A stretch of DNA of 41,445 nt from Treponema sp. (lineage in GTDB: Bacteria; Spirochaetota; Spirochaetia; Treponematales; Breznakiellaceae). Positions 19,601 to 28,022 of the stretch are shown piece after piece. The stretch covers positions 1-41,445 of the forward strand of contig JAISBN010000007.1 of assembly GCA_031266175.1 (NCBI GenBank), in the 5' to 3' direction. A model generated the notes under the pieces. That model saw nothing but the letters and a program-made list of their open reading frames with translations. It ran no database searches and had not been told where the DNA came from. How positions within the stretch are numbered: position 1 is the stretch's first letter; each line of letters opens with the position of its first letter. The translations under genes and the position numbers were made by a program.

Positions 19601-20460
19601 TGCCCGGCGCTTCGGCGGAACCGGGAATCCGGGAAACGGTATCCGGCAGGGCCAGGGAAAAACTGTCCGCCGACGCGGAATGGATGCTGGAAAAAATAGC
19701 GGCGGAAAAGATCCTTTCCCTCCGGGCGGCGGCGGGTTTCTTCCCCGCCTTTTCGGAAAACGAGGACCTGGTCCTCTACGGCCCCGGCGGGACGGACGGG
19801 CCGGAACTGGGGCGTTTTTGTTTTTTGCGGAACCAGGAAAAAAAATCCGGCCCCAATCCGTGCCTGGCGGACTTTATCCCCCCCCGCCCGGACACGTCCG
19901 CGGCCGCCTCCGGCGGCAGAACGGAGGCGGACGCGGCCGCTTCTGCGGACGCGCCTTCCGGCTGGCTGGGCCTGTTTGCCCTTTCCGCGGGCTTTGGCCT
20001 GGAAAGCGCCGCCGCGGCGTACCGGGAACAGGGGGATGATTACAACGCCCTGCTCCTTGCCCTGCTGGCGGACCGGCTGGCGGAAGCTTTTTCGGAAAAA
20101 CTCCACGAGCGGGTGCGGCGGGAACTGTGGGCCTATGCCCCGGAAGAAAATTTGACCCCCCCGGAACTGTTTGCCGGCCGTTACCGGGGGATCCGCCCTG
20201 CCTTCGGCTATGCCGCCTGCCCCGATCACCGGGACAAGGAAACGGTTTTCCGCCTGCTGGAGGCGGAAAAGCGCGTCGGCCTCCGGTTAAGCGAATCGGC
20301 GATGATCATCCCCGGAGCGTCCCTGTGCGGCATGTATTTTGCCCGCCCGGAGATCCGGTATTTCGGCGCCGGGGAGATCGCCGGCGATCAGCTGGCGGTC
20401 TGGGCCCGGCGGAAAGGCATCGCCCCGGAAGAAGCCCGGCGGCGGGCCGGAAGAATATAA
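16612..20460 (+). CDS. metH: Cobalamin-dependent methionine synthase (open frame extends upstream to 15982 through the tandem array)
   Basis: Hcy-binding (ILVLDGAMGS, GGCCGTTPEHI), pterin-binding, B12-binding (DVHDIGKNI) and activation domains all visible; ATG at 16612. Confidence 0.93.
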   Translation: MEQEQQEDTAAVLNGLVRERILVLDGAMGSLIREKARRRPGAAGPGASDPEVSDPGTSGCLDMLCLTRPELISSIHDAYLEAGADIVTSCSFSANAVSLGDYDPAGLPRDKPVGEAAYDISRAAGALARQAADRYSTPDRPRFAAGSMGPSSKSGSISPDVDDPGRRGVTWDELEQAYYDNARGLLDGGVHILLLETIFDTLNAKAAIAAILRLREERNRPVPLILSATVADASGRILSGQTLEAFTVSTAHGAPFAIGLNCSLGAETMLPYLKTLAAAAPFPVSCYPNAGLPGNNGTYGEGPEETASLVRVFMEQGLVNIIGGCCGTTPEHIARLAELAREYPPRRFPPEKALLCAGGGRKTFLAGLEILPVDRDFIDIGERTNVAGSKKFLRLVQNENWEAALDTAREMIDAGAGIIDVCMDDALLDGKEAMVRFLSLALADPEIAKVPVMPDSSRWEILEAALKCIQGKGIVNSVSLKEGEGEFLRRARLVRRYGAALVVMLFDEEGQAISYERRTAVAERSYRLLTGAGFPPEDIVFDPNVLTIATGMAEHDRYALDFIRAVSWIREHCPGARVSGGVSNLSFSFRGNGEIRRALHAVFLNHAVKAGLSMAILNPAGLVSCDEIPAGLREAAEDAILCRRPGNMDPGEELDYAERILALGGGGGESPGASPGGESSAEGPIGDGLPEWRNRSPADRIVHALVKGIDKYIGDDVLELRESGRGPLEIIEGFLMKGIEEVGRRFGEGSMFLPQVIRSARVMKKAVTVLEPFMSAGSGGPRSAGTIVMATVKGDVHDIGKNITSVILGCNGYRVIDLGVMVPGEKILAAARESRADCIGLSALISPSLDEMVQVAREMEKGGFTVPLLIGGAAASVAHTALRIAPEYSGPVVYVRDAGQSAPVVRSLLSPRRRPAFLEELESEYAGARQRHDSIGKRRTFLSLEEARANRPRIDWDDPASRDPAPKTKGIVEFRDYPAEELFPWIDWEQFYAAWELPGASAEPGIRETVSGRAREKLSADAEWMLEKIAAEKILSLRAAAGFFPAFSENEDLVLYGPGGTDGPELGRFCFLRNQEKKSGPNPCLADFIPPRPDTSAAASGGRTEADAAASADAPSGWLGLFALSAGFGLESAAAAYREQGDDYNALLLALLADRLAEAFSEKLHERVRRELWAYAPEENLTPPELFAGRYRGIRPAFGYAACPDHRDKETVFRLLEAEKRVGLRLSESAMIIPGASLCGMYFARPEIRYFGAGEIAGDQLAVWARRKGIAPEEARRRAGRI

Positions 20461-20491
20461 GCCGCCGGGCGGGCCCGGGCCGGATACCGGT

Positions 20492-20570
20492 AATTCAACC
20501 ACGGACCTTCACGGACAGAACGGACAAAAGCATGGAATTGAAACAACGGGTCCGTGTTGGTCTGTGGTTC
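20492..20570. repeat. Dispersed hairpin core repeat, copy 3 (inverted orientation)
   Basis: AATTCAACCACGGACC...CGGACAAAAGCATGGAATTGAAACAACGGGTCCGTGTTGGTCTGTGG. Confidence 0.8.
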
Positions 20571-20591
20571 CTTTTTTCTTCTGGATCCGCT

Positions 20592-21212
20592 ATGCTTACT
20601 CCCGTGGCAAGAACCATAAGCTTTGCGCTGGACGGTACGGAATACGCCGCCTCGCCGCTTAAAATTGACCGAAGCAAACTCTACGGCTGGACCGAGCTAA
20701 AGGCCCTGGACGACGACGGCAGGGAATGCAGGATCGTCAACATGGATGAAACCGGGACGGTGATTATCCCCAAGGGCGGACTGGGGCTGGGAATTTTGTC
20801 GCCGGAGATGGACTGGGTGGAACGGTCCGGCCTTAAGGCGGTCAGGCGCGACGGCGGCGAAGCGGAGCTCGTCAAATCCAGCTACGGCGCTCCGGTGGCC
20901 CTGAAAGATACGGTGGACGACGAGACGTTTCTCGATCACAGCATCACGGCGGTGTACCAGCTGGACGGCGCCCCCCGGGAATTGGCCGCCGCGGTGGGGG
21001 ACAAAATCTATGCCTTTACCTACAGCTACCGGGACAGCTACAAGGGGGATGCGGCCTTTGTACTGGCCGCGGGGGGAACCCTCTTTATGCTGGTGGGTTA
21101 CAGGACCGAGTACGAAATGCTTGCCCTGGCCCAGGCGGAGGCTGTTGACGAAACGGATACGGACGAAGACGAGGAAGAACCGGACGAACTCGACTTCTCC
21201 ATGGGTTTATAG
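20592..21212 (+). CDS. Conserved-looking hypothetical protein with acidic C-terminus
   Basis: ORF MLTPVARTISFALDGTEY...; alternative in-frame ATG at 20532 lies inside the dispersed repeat; first gene of an apparent 3-gene unit. Confidence 0.6.
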   Translation: MLTPVARTISFALDGTEYAASPLKIDRSKLYGWTELKALDDDGRECRIVNMDETGTVIIPKGGLGLGILSPEMDWVERSGLKAVRRDGGEAELVKSSYGAPVALKDTVDDETFLDHSITAVYQLDGAPRELAAAVGDKIYAFTYSYRDSYKGDAAFVLAAGGTLFMLVGYRTEYEMLALAQAEAVDETDTDEDEEEPDELDFSMGL

Positions 21213-21221
21213 GCGGCGTGC

Positions 21222-22010
21222 ATGAGAGCGATACATATTGCCAACGAAAAAAAACGGGACGCCGAGGTAGGCTTTGACGCTCTGCCCCGGCGGGAAACGG
21301 TTGTCATGGTCCTTCCCGACGGCAGGAAAAAAACCAATGTAAAGTTTATCAAATCCCTGGCCAGCCTTGAAGCGTTAAAGGAGCGGCATGGCGGCGATCT
21401 GGTAAAACTGGGGGAAGCCTTAATCAGCGGGGACCCCGAGATCGATATGGAACAAACCGGCCGCTTTATCCGGCGGACCCGCCGTCTCTGGATGACCGCG
21501 AACAGTACCATCGCCTACCGGGTTAACTTTGTGGAAGTGATCCACAATCCCGACGGTTCCGAAAAGGAACGCCGGGAGCTGAAAAGGCAGCAGGCCAATA
21601 TCAAGGTGGAAGACGCGGTCCAGTGGACCGGCAAATTCTTTCCCAGGGCCGATACCCTGCGGCGTTTTGTGTTTACCAAAAGCTACCAGATACGCCATAC
21701 CTCGGGGCTGACCTATGACTTCCTCTACGACATGGCAAAGCAGCTCCATGAAAGTAAATCCCTGATGCGGGTGGGGGCGGGGAAAAAAGGAACCGATCAG
21801 CTCTGCCTTACCGAAGGGGGGGAAAAATATTTCGGTTTCCTTGAAGGCCGGGTCGACGGGGATACCTACTGCCTTATCCTGAGGCTGACCAATCTGGAAC
21901 TCAAGCCGCTGGCTTCAGGTATGCCTGAAGTTTCAGGCGCGCCTGAAAGCGCGCCTTCCGGCGCGTCCGCCGCCGCGGGGGAAAAGGCCGCCGCGGGAGG
22001 TCCGTCATGA
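21222..22010 (+). CDS. Hypothetical protein of the ligase gene unit
   Basis: 262 aa ORF, 9 nt after the previous gene, 4-nt overlap with the next. Confidence 0.7.
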   Translation: MRAIHIANEKKRDAEVGFDALPRRETVVMVLPDGRKKTNVKFIKSLASLEALKERHGGDLVKLGEALISGDPEIDMEQTGRFIRRTRRLWMTANSTIAYRVNFVEVIHNPDGSEKERRELKRQQANIKVEDAVQWTGKFFPRADTLRRFVFTKSYQIRHTSGLTYDFLYDMAKQLHESKSLMRVGAGKKGTDQLCLTEGGEKYFGFLEGRVDGDTYCLILRLTNLELKPLASGMPEVSGAPESAPSGASAAAGEKAAAGGPS

Positions 22011-23458
22011 CAGTGGACAAGAGCAGGCTTGATAACAGCAAAGGCTATTGGGAAGGCGCCTCCGACGCGGTGGACAAGGAAACCACGGATGCGGCCGCTT
22101 CCTATAAAAAAGATGTCTGTAAAAATTACATTTCGATCAATCCCGCCCAGATTGATGAACGGCTTGGCGGCGCGTCCTACTATGTAACCAGAAAGTACGA
22201 CGGGGAACTGGCGGTCCTGTTCTGGAACGGAACCGAATGTTTTGCCCTCAACTCGGGGGGGCGGGTCCGTATGGGCCTTCCCTGCATGGAAGAAGCGGCG
22301 GGGCTTTTCAGGGCGGCGGGTTTTACCCAGGCGGTGATTCCTTCGGAACTGTACCTCGACGAGGGGGAAGAACGGTCCCGGGTGTTTGAGGTCCTGGCCG
22401 CTCTGGCGGATAAGTCCCTCCACGCCAGGCTCCGGCTTGCGCCCTTTGATATTGTTTCCCTGGACGGCAAACCCTTTAGGGCCGCGTCCTACGGGGAGGT
22501 TCGTGAAAAGCTCGCGGAGACCTGCGGAACCAGCGCGATGGTGCAGCCGGTGCGCTGCGAAACCGCGGATTCCAGGAATCAGGTTAAGGCGCTCTTTGCC
22601 AAATGGGTCGATGAGGAGGGCGGCGAGGGTCTGGTGGTTCGCAGCGAACTGCCCATGATTTACAAGGTAAAGAACCGGTATTCCATCGACGCCGCCGTGG
22701 TGGGCTTTTCCGAAGGTACCGGCGATACCAGGGACCAGGTGCGGACCCTGCTCCTGGCCCTGATGGGAGAGGACGGCAGTTTTCAGGTAATCGGCAGATG
22801 CGGCAACGGCCTGGACGAAAACTTAAAAAAGACGCTGCTTCCCAAACTCCTTGATATGAAGGTTGATTCCAGGTACATCGAAACCGACTCAAACCACGTC
22901 GCCTTTCATATGATCCGCCCGGAACTGGTGATTGAACTTAACATCAATGACGTGCTTTTTGAAACCGGCTCCGGTCCCATTTTTAATCCCCGGCTGGAGA
23001 TAAAAAATAACCTGTACCGCCGGGCGGGTACCGCGGCCGGGGTGTCGGTGGTGTTCCCGATCTTTTCCCGGTTCCGGGAGGACAAAACCGTTAACCCCCG
23101 GGATGTACGCCTTTCCCAGGTTAACGAGATCGGCTGTAACCCCTATGCGGAAAAAACCGAAGAAAGCGCCGCCCCTGCTCCGTCGGAGCCGGTCAGGCGG
23201 GAGGTGTATAAAAAGACCCTGGGCTCAAAATTGATGGTACAGAAATTCCTTGTGTGGAAAACCAACAAGGAAAAGATCCCCGCCCCGGGGGGAACGGCGT
23301 ATCCGGCCTATGTGTTTTCCTACACCAACTTCAGTTCCGACCGCGCCGAACCTCTGCAGAGCGAAGTCCGTGTATCGGGGAGCAAAGACCAGATACTGGC
23401 GATCTGTGACGAGTATATGGACAAGAATATCAAGAAGGGCTGGGAGAGGGTGCGTTAA
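22007..23458 (+). CDS. ATP-dependent DNA/RNA ligase-like nucleotidyltransferase
   Basis: Motif I RKYDGE, motif IIIa-like PFDIVSLDG, motif IV EGLVVR, motif V YKVKNR..AAVVG, followed by an OB-like region. Confidence 0.7.
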   Translation: MTVDKSRLDNSKGYWEGASDAVDKETTDAAASYKKDVCKNYISINPAQIDERLGGASYYVTRKYDGELAVLFWNGTECFALNSGGRVRMGLPCMEEAAGLFRAAGFTQAVIPSELYLDEGEERSRVFEVLAALADKSLHARLRLAPFDIVSLDGKPFRAASYGEVREKLAETCGTSAMVQPVRCETADSRNQVKALFAKWVDEEGGEGLVVRSELPMIYKVKNRYSIDAAVVGFSEGTGDTRDQVRTLLLALMGEDGSFQVIGRCGNGLDENLKKTLLPKLLDMKVDSRYIETDSNHVAFHMIRPELVIELNINDVLFETGSGPIFNPRLEIKNNLYRRAGTAAGVSVVFPIFSRFREDKTVNPRDVRLSQVNEIGCNPYAEKTEESAAPAPSEPVRREVYKKTLGSKLMVQKFLVWKTNKEKIPAPGGTAYPAYVFSYTNFSSDRAEPLQSEVRVSGSKDQILAICDEYMDKNIKKGWERVR

Positions 23459-23497
23459 ACCTTTAACAATGACGGTATTCCTTATTATACTAAAAAA

Positions 23498-23968
23498 ATG
23501 AAGCGTGTAGAAAAACGCCCGTTCCGGTCTTTGCTTGTGGTATACCGGGCGCTGGTTGCCGTCCTCGTTCTTGTGGCGGTGATTATTCTGGCCGGAACGG
23601 TTTACGGTCTTGCCAAAAAGAAACGGGGAACCGCGGAGCTCCCTTTGCCCTCCGACTCCCCCGGGGGGGACATTTTTTCCGGTATCGGTTCCATGCGGAT
23701 TGCCACCGCGGATCCGGAACCGGAAATCCTGGTCATTTCCCTGGCGTTCCCCTACGATAAAAACGACCGGCCCTTTGCGGAGGAACTGGCGTCCCGGATA
23801 TCGTATTTTAAATCCGCCACCGCGGAATACCTGGGGGCCTTTACCGTAGAGGAATTGAGTGTCCTGGACGAAGATACGATCAGCCGGGAGCTTTTAAGCC
23901 GCTATAATTCGGCCCTGCATCTGGGGCAGATAACGGACCTCTATATACTGGAATACATGCGGCTTTAG
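23498..23968 (+). CDS. Single-TM protein with FliL-like C-terminal region
   Basis: N-terminal TM; FPYDKNDRPFAEELASRIS...ELLSRYNSALHLGQITDLYILEYMRL resembles FliL-type domains. Confidence 0.45.
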   Translation: MKRVEKRPFRSLLVVYRALVAVLVLVAVIILAGTVYGLAKKKRGTAELPLPSDSPGGDIFSGIGSMRIATADPEPEILVISLAFPYDKNDRPFAEELASRISYFKSATAEYLGAFTVEELSVLDEDTISRELLSRYNSALHLGQITDLYILEYMRL

Positions 23969-24001
23969 AAACCGGGTATTAGTGCGGCTTTAACCGGTTT
24001 C
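23968..24001. terminator. Shared stem between convergent genes
   Basis: GAAACCGG ... CCGGTTTC between the stop codons. Confidence 0.4.
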
Positions 24002-24491
24002 CCCAGGGTGAATCGGACTCCAGGAACCGTTCCGACAGTTCTTTCAGGTGGCTCCCGATAAAAAGGGCGCCGTAGCTGGTAAGCACGATGCCGATGGTAA
24101 GACCCAGGGGCAGCAGGAACGAAGAACCCTGATCCAAAGCAACCGCGGTAAAATCGCTGCCGAAAAACAGGGTGGCCAGGGAAAGCAGGACGATAAAGCC
24201 CACGATAACCCAGCCCCTGGTAGAAACCCCTCCGGGGATGTCAAAAACAGGTTCGGCGTCCATGTCCGCTTCTTCATATATACGGTTGACGCACTCCATG
24301 ATGGAGCCGCTCAGATCCGGGGCGGGGGGGAAGAAACTGGTCCGCAGCTCATACCTGGCCTCTTCGTAGCGGGCCAGCCGGGCCGCGCAGTGTCCGCATA
24401 CCAGTATATGAAAGGCCAGACAAAAGCGCTGCTTAAGCGAGACCGGTTCATCTGCGTCATAGATCATATTCATTGCGTCATTACATTTCAT
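23979..24491 (-). CDS. Putative zinc-finger anti-sigma factor with TM segments
   Basis: HILVCGHCAARL zf-HC2-like motif, two TM segments, immediately downstream of the sigma gene. Confidence 0.65.
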   Translation of the reverse strand: MKCNDAMNMIYDADEPVSLKQRFCLAFHILVCGHCAARLARYEEARYELRTSFFPPAPDLSGSIMECVNRIYEEADMDAEPVFDIPGGVSTRGWVIVGFIVLLSLATLFFGSDFTAVALDQGSSFLLPLGLTIGIVLTSYGALFIGSHLKELSERFLESDSPWGNRLKPH

Positions 24492-24500
24492 GCCGTGCTC

Positions 24501-25082
24501 CTATAAAAGCTGCCCGAGCTTTTCCCGCAGCAGCTTTTTGGCCCTGAATACATGGGATTTTACGGTATTTTCCGGCATCCCCGTAATTTCCCCGATTTCC
24601 CTGACGGAACGGTCGTAAAAAAAGAACAGATCCACACAGATCCGGTACTTTTCCGGCAGTTCCGCCACCGCATCCTTTACCGCCTGCCGGGCCGCCTGCC
24701 GCAGAACCTGCTGTTCGGGCCCTTCTTCCACCAGCGGGTCTTCCGCCAGGCTCTGGTATTCCCTGCGCCGGTTAATGCCGTTCACCGCGGCGTTGTAGGC
24801 AATGCGGTACAGCCAGGTGGAAAACCGGGACCGGCCCCTGAACGACGCCAGATTCCGGTATGCCTTGATAAATACCTCCTGGGTAAAATCAGCGGCGTCC
24901 TCCGCGTTCCGGAAGAAACTGATTCCCATGGCGTGAACCTGCTGCTGGTGGCGCCCGATTAACAGCCGGAACAGCTCTTTCTGTCCCGACAGGATCTGAT
25001 CGACCAGAATGGCTTCATCCCGGGTTTCCAATAATCCGGCCGTATTTTCCGGTTCCCCAATGGCCGGCCCGCCGGCGCTCAT
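24501..25082 (-). CDS. ECF (sigma-70 family) RNA polymerase sigma factor
   Basis: Region 2 (DAADFTQEVFIKAYRNLASFRGRSRFSTWLYRIAYN) and region 4 (ELPEKYRICVDL...IGEITGMPENTVKSHVFRAKKLL). Confidence 0.92.
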   Translation of the reverse strand: MSAGGPAIGEPENTAGLLETRDEAILVDQILSGQKELFRLLIGRHQQQVHAMGISFFRNAEDAADFTQEVFIKAYRNLASFRGRSRFSTWLYRIAYNAAVNGINRRREYQSLAEDPLVEEGPEQQVLRQAARQAVKDAVAELPEKYRICVDLFFFYDRSVREIGEITGMPENTVKSHVFRAKKLLREKLGQLL

Positions 25083-25414
25083 GAACCGCGGATGCTATGT
25101 TTAATAATATAGTACCCTAAAAGGCCGATTCCCATGGACAGGGGGATAATTCCCCCCAAAAGGCCGTACCCGGCGCCCCCGACAAGGGCCAGCAAAACGG
25201 TAAGGCTTATCCCCACGGTGGCCAGTAAAAGCCCGGTAAGCAGGCTGAATGACAGCAGATCGAAGTTTGGCTTGTGGTATTGACCGGCTTTAATCAGCAG
25301 CATCCTGCGCTTGTGGTACCAGAGCAGGTAGAAAAAAGCAACCACCGAGCCCATGACAATACCGACAATGGGAATAACAGCGATAACTACCTGGGCGGCA
25401 GAGGATCTTTCCAT
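25079..25414 (-). CDS. Small membrane protein, DUF6249-like
   Basis: Three TM segments, WYHKRRMLLIKAG motif; translationally coupled to the sigma gene. Confidence 0.6.
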   Translation of the reverse strand: MERSSAAQVVIAVIPIVGIVMGSVVAFFYLLWYHKRRMLLIKAGQYHKPNFDLLSFSLLTGLLLATVGISLTVLLALVGGAGYGLLGGIIPLSMGIGLLGYYIIKHSIRGS

Positions 25415-25504
25415 ACATATTCCTTTTGTTGAATCCGCGGCAACGATCCCATAATACCCCGGGACAAATAAAAAATCACCCTCCGGCGGGCCTTTTTATT
25501 CGCA

Positions 25505-25612
25505 GTGGGGGTGTAGACCCCCACGGTTAATAATTTCCTTACAGAACGAACCTCGTAAAACGATGCAACGCCTACAGGATAGCCCACCTTCAGGGCGGGG
25601 AGGTTCATCTGT
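25505..25612 (+). mobile_element. Possible IS200/IS605-type end remnant
   Basis: GTGGGGGT-GTAG-ACCCCCAC hairpin, then AACGCCTACAGGATAGCCCACCTTCAGGGCGGGGAGGTTCATC, resembling right ends of tnpB-carrying elements; no transposase ORF present. Confidence 0.45.
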
Positions 25613-25676
25613 GTTTTTTTGACACGGTCGTTATGGTAAAGGTTGCGAGCTTTGAAAGAAGGGCTTCCGGGTTTAC

Positions 25677-26855
25677 CTATAAGCGGATAATCCGGGAATG
25701 GGTCAGCGCTTCCGCGCCCTGTTCCGTAATCAGTACGTCATTTTCCAGCCGGCAGCCCCCCAGTTTGGAATCGTAGAGGCCCGGTTCCAGGGTGATTACC
25801 ATCCCCGGCTCCAGAATCCAGCCGTTATCCCCCCGGTTACGCAGAACCGGGCTTTCGTGGGCGTCCAGGCCGATGCCGTGGCCCAGGGCGTGGGGCATGC
25901 TTTTGTTTGCCCTGGCAAAAAAAGCATCCACCCCGGCGGCAATATCCACCGCGGCCCTGCCGCTCCGGGCCGTCTCCAGGGCCAGCTTGTAGGCTTTTTC
26001 GGTCAGGGTCACCAGCTTTTCCTGGGCCCTGGTACTATCCGCCGCTACCGTCAGGGTTACATCGGTGGTATATCCCCTGTAGGCGACGCCGAAATCCAGG
26101 ATAGACAGCCCCGGGGTACCAAAGGGTTCCATCGTGTACGGGGGAAAGGCATGGATGGCAAAGCTCCGGCCGGGGCCCGCGGCCAGGGTCTTGAAACCCG
26201 TACCTTCGCAGCCCTGTTTTCTGCATTCCCCTTCGATAAGCTGGGCGGCGTCGTATTCGGTTTTTAGTTTTCCCCCCCGCAGCTGTTTTTCCAGCAGGTC
26301 GATAATGCCGTCGGTAATTGCCGCTGCCCGGCGGTAGACGGCAATTTCCTCTTCATCCTTGACCGCGCGGAATTGTTCCAGCGCTCCGCTGAAGCTGTCT
26401 GTTTCCCGGCAGATCACGTCAAAATCCGTCAGGGCTTCAATGAACCCAAGGAACCGGGGGTAGGGGGTAACGGAAGGAATTTCTACCCGGGAGTTGTGCG
26501 GTATTTTAAGCAGCGCCGCCGCTTTTTTGCAGGCCTTCACGGGAAGGCGGTCAAACTCCCCGTAGGACCGCAGGTAATCTGCTTCGGCATAGATCCTGGC
26601 AATGTTGATATCCCAGGGCACCAGCAGGGCCTTCCGTTCCACCGACAGGAACAGCAGGGCGTCCGCAGGCATCCCCGTAAGCCAGCGCAGGCTGGAATCC
26701 CTGCGGTCCTCCGAGTCCTCGATCATGGCCATGCCGATGCCTTCCCTGGCCATCCAATCGTAGGCTTTGTTCAGCCTTTCCTGAAAGGGTTTTTTGCCCG
26801 CCGTCCGTACCGCCATATCCTTACGCCCTCCGGGCCGCTGGGGCCGGGGAACCAA
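25677..26855 (-). CDS. M24-family Xaa-Pro aminopeptidase
   Basis: LDFGVAYRGYTTDVTLT, HALGHGIGLDAHESP, GMVITLEPGLY metal-binding motifs. Confidence 0.9.
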   Translation of the reverse strand: MVPRPQRPGGRKDMAVRTAGKKPFQERLNKAYDWMAREGIGMAMIEDSEDRRDSSLRWLTGMPADALLFLSVERKALLVPWDINIARIYAEADYLRSYGEFDRLPVKACKKAAALLKIPHNSRVEIPSVTPYPRFLGFIEALTDFDVICRETDSFSGALEQFRAVKDEEEIAVYRRAAAITDGIIDLLEKQLRGGKLKTEYDAAQLIEGECRKQGCEGTGFKTLAAGPGRSFAIHAFPPYTMEPFGTPGLSILDFGVAYRGYTTDVTLTVAADSTRAQEKLVTLTEKAYKLALETARSGRAAVDIAAGVDAFFARANKSMPHALGHGIGLDAHESPVLRNRGDNGWILEPGMVITLEPGLYDSKLGGCRLENDVLITEQGAEALTHSRIIRL

Positions 26856-27876
26856 AAACAGCTTCGGAAACTTCCGTCAGTTTTGCCAGTTCCCCGTCCC
26901 CAATCCAGTGGTGGAGGGCAAAACGGAAGGTCCCCCCCGGGGGCCCCTGCTGGGGCTCGTTGATGAGAATCCCCCGGTCGTGAAATTGCCGCACCACCCT
27001 TTGGGCAGACACGGTGTCCGGTACGCGGAAGAAGACCAGGTTGATGTCTCCCTTTTCCACGGTAAGGCCCGGAAGGCGGGCCAGGGCCTCTTCCAGCCGC
27101 CGGGCCCGCCGGTGATCCTCCGCCAGCAGGGAAGGGTGTTCCCCGAGGGCGATGATCCCCGCGGCGGCCAGGATCCCCGCCTGGCGCATGCCGCCCCCCA
27201 TAATTTTCCGCCGCCGCCGGGCTTTTTCCACAAATTCCTTTGTCCCCGCCAGCAGGGAGCCCACGGGAGCGCAGAGCCCCTTGGAAAGGCAGAACATCAC
27301 CGAGTCGGCCTTACCGGCTATATCCGCGGCGGCGCAGCCCAGGGCGGCGGCGGCGTTAAAGATCCGGGCGCCGTCCAGATGGACCGGCAGCTTCCACTGA
27401 TCCGCGATACGCCGCACCTCGCCCATGGCCGTTAGGGGAACCGCCCTGCCGGAACAGGCGTTTTCCAGGCAGATAAGGCTGGTCCCCGGACTGTGCAGGT
27501 CCGCCTTCCGCAGCCTCGGGGCCAGTTCCCGCGGCGGCAGAACCCCGTCCGGGGCGTTCACGGGCCGGGTCTGGACGGCGGCAAGAACCGCGGCGGCCCC
27601 CGCCTCGTGCTGGAGGATGTGGCAGTCTTCCCCCAGGATAATCTCGCTTCCCCGCTCGCACCAGGTAAACAGGGCGGCCTGGTTCCCAAAGGTGCCGGAG
27701 GGGACAAAGACCGCCGCTTCCTTCCCCACCAGCTCCGCCCCGAGTTTTTCCAGGGCGTTAACGGTAGGATCATCGCCGTATACGTCGTCCCCCACTTCCG
27801 CCTCCGCCATGGCCTTCCGCATGGCCGGAGTAGGCGCCGTGACGGTATCGCTTCGGATGTCAATCATTTCGCTCAT
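26821..27876 (-). CDS. ltaE: Low-specificity L-threonine aldolase
   Basis: IDIRSDTVTAPTPAMRKAMAEAEVGDDVYGDDPTVNALE signature, PLP lysine context CLSKGLCAPVGS. Confidence 0.92.
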   Translation of the reverse strand: MSEMIDIRSDTVTAPTPAMRKAMAEAEVGDDVYGDDPTVNALEKLGAELVGKEAAVFVPSGTFGNQAALFTWCERGSEIILGEDCHILQHEAGAAAVLAAVQTRPVNAPDGVLPPRELAPRLRKADLHSPGTSLICLENACSGRAVPLTAMGEVRRIADQWKLPVHLDGARIFNAAAALGCAAADIAGKADSVMFCLSKGLCAPVGSLLAGTKEFVEKARRRRKIMGGGMRQAGILAAAGIIALGEHPSLLAEDHRRARRLEEALARLPGLTVEKGDINLVFFRVPDTVSAQRVVRQFHDRGILINEPQQGPPGGTFRFALHHWIGDGELAKLTEVSEAVFGSPAPAARRA

Positions 27877-27899
27877 TGGTACCAGTTTGCCGAAGTTCC

Positions 27900-28020
27900 C
27901 CGCAAAACTCTACCCCCCGCCTTTGGGTGAACGGGCGGCGGCTGCAGAGGAGCCCGCTTGCGCGGGGGAGGTCCCTGGCAAGAACCCGCTCACCGGCTCG
28001 CTGCGCCCCGCTTCAAACGG
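27900..28020. repeat. Mosaic hairpin repeat, partial copy
   Basis: GCAAAACTCTACCCC, AGCCCGCTTGCGCGGGGGAGGTCCCTGGCAAGAACCCGCTCACCGGCTCGC modules shared with 14674-14702, 29996 region and 40468-40495. Confidence 0.7.
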
Positions 28021-28022
28021 GC

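Noticed and set aside
18421-20229. 602-aa minus-strand ORF opposite metH
   Set aside because: High-GC antisense shadow ORF over clear metH domains.
25387-25608. 73-aa minus ORF over the IS-like end
   Set aside because: Overlaps hairpins and lacks a plausible RBS or domain.
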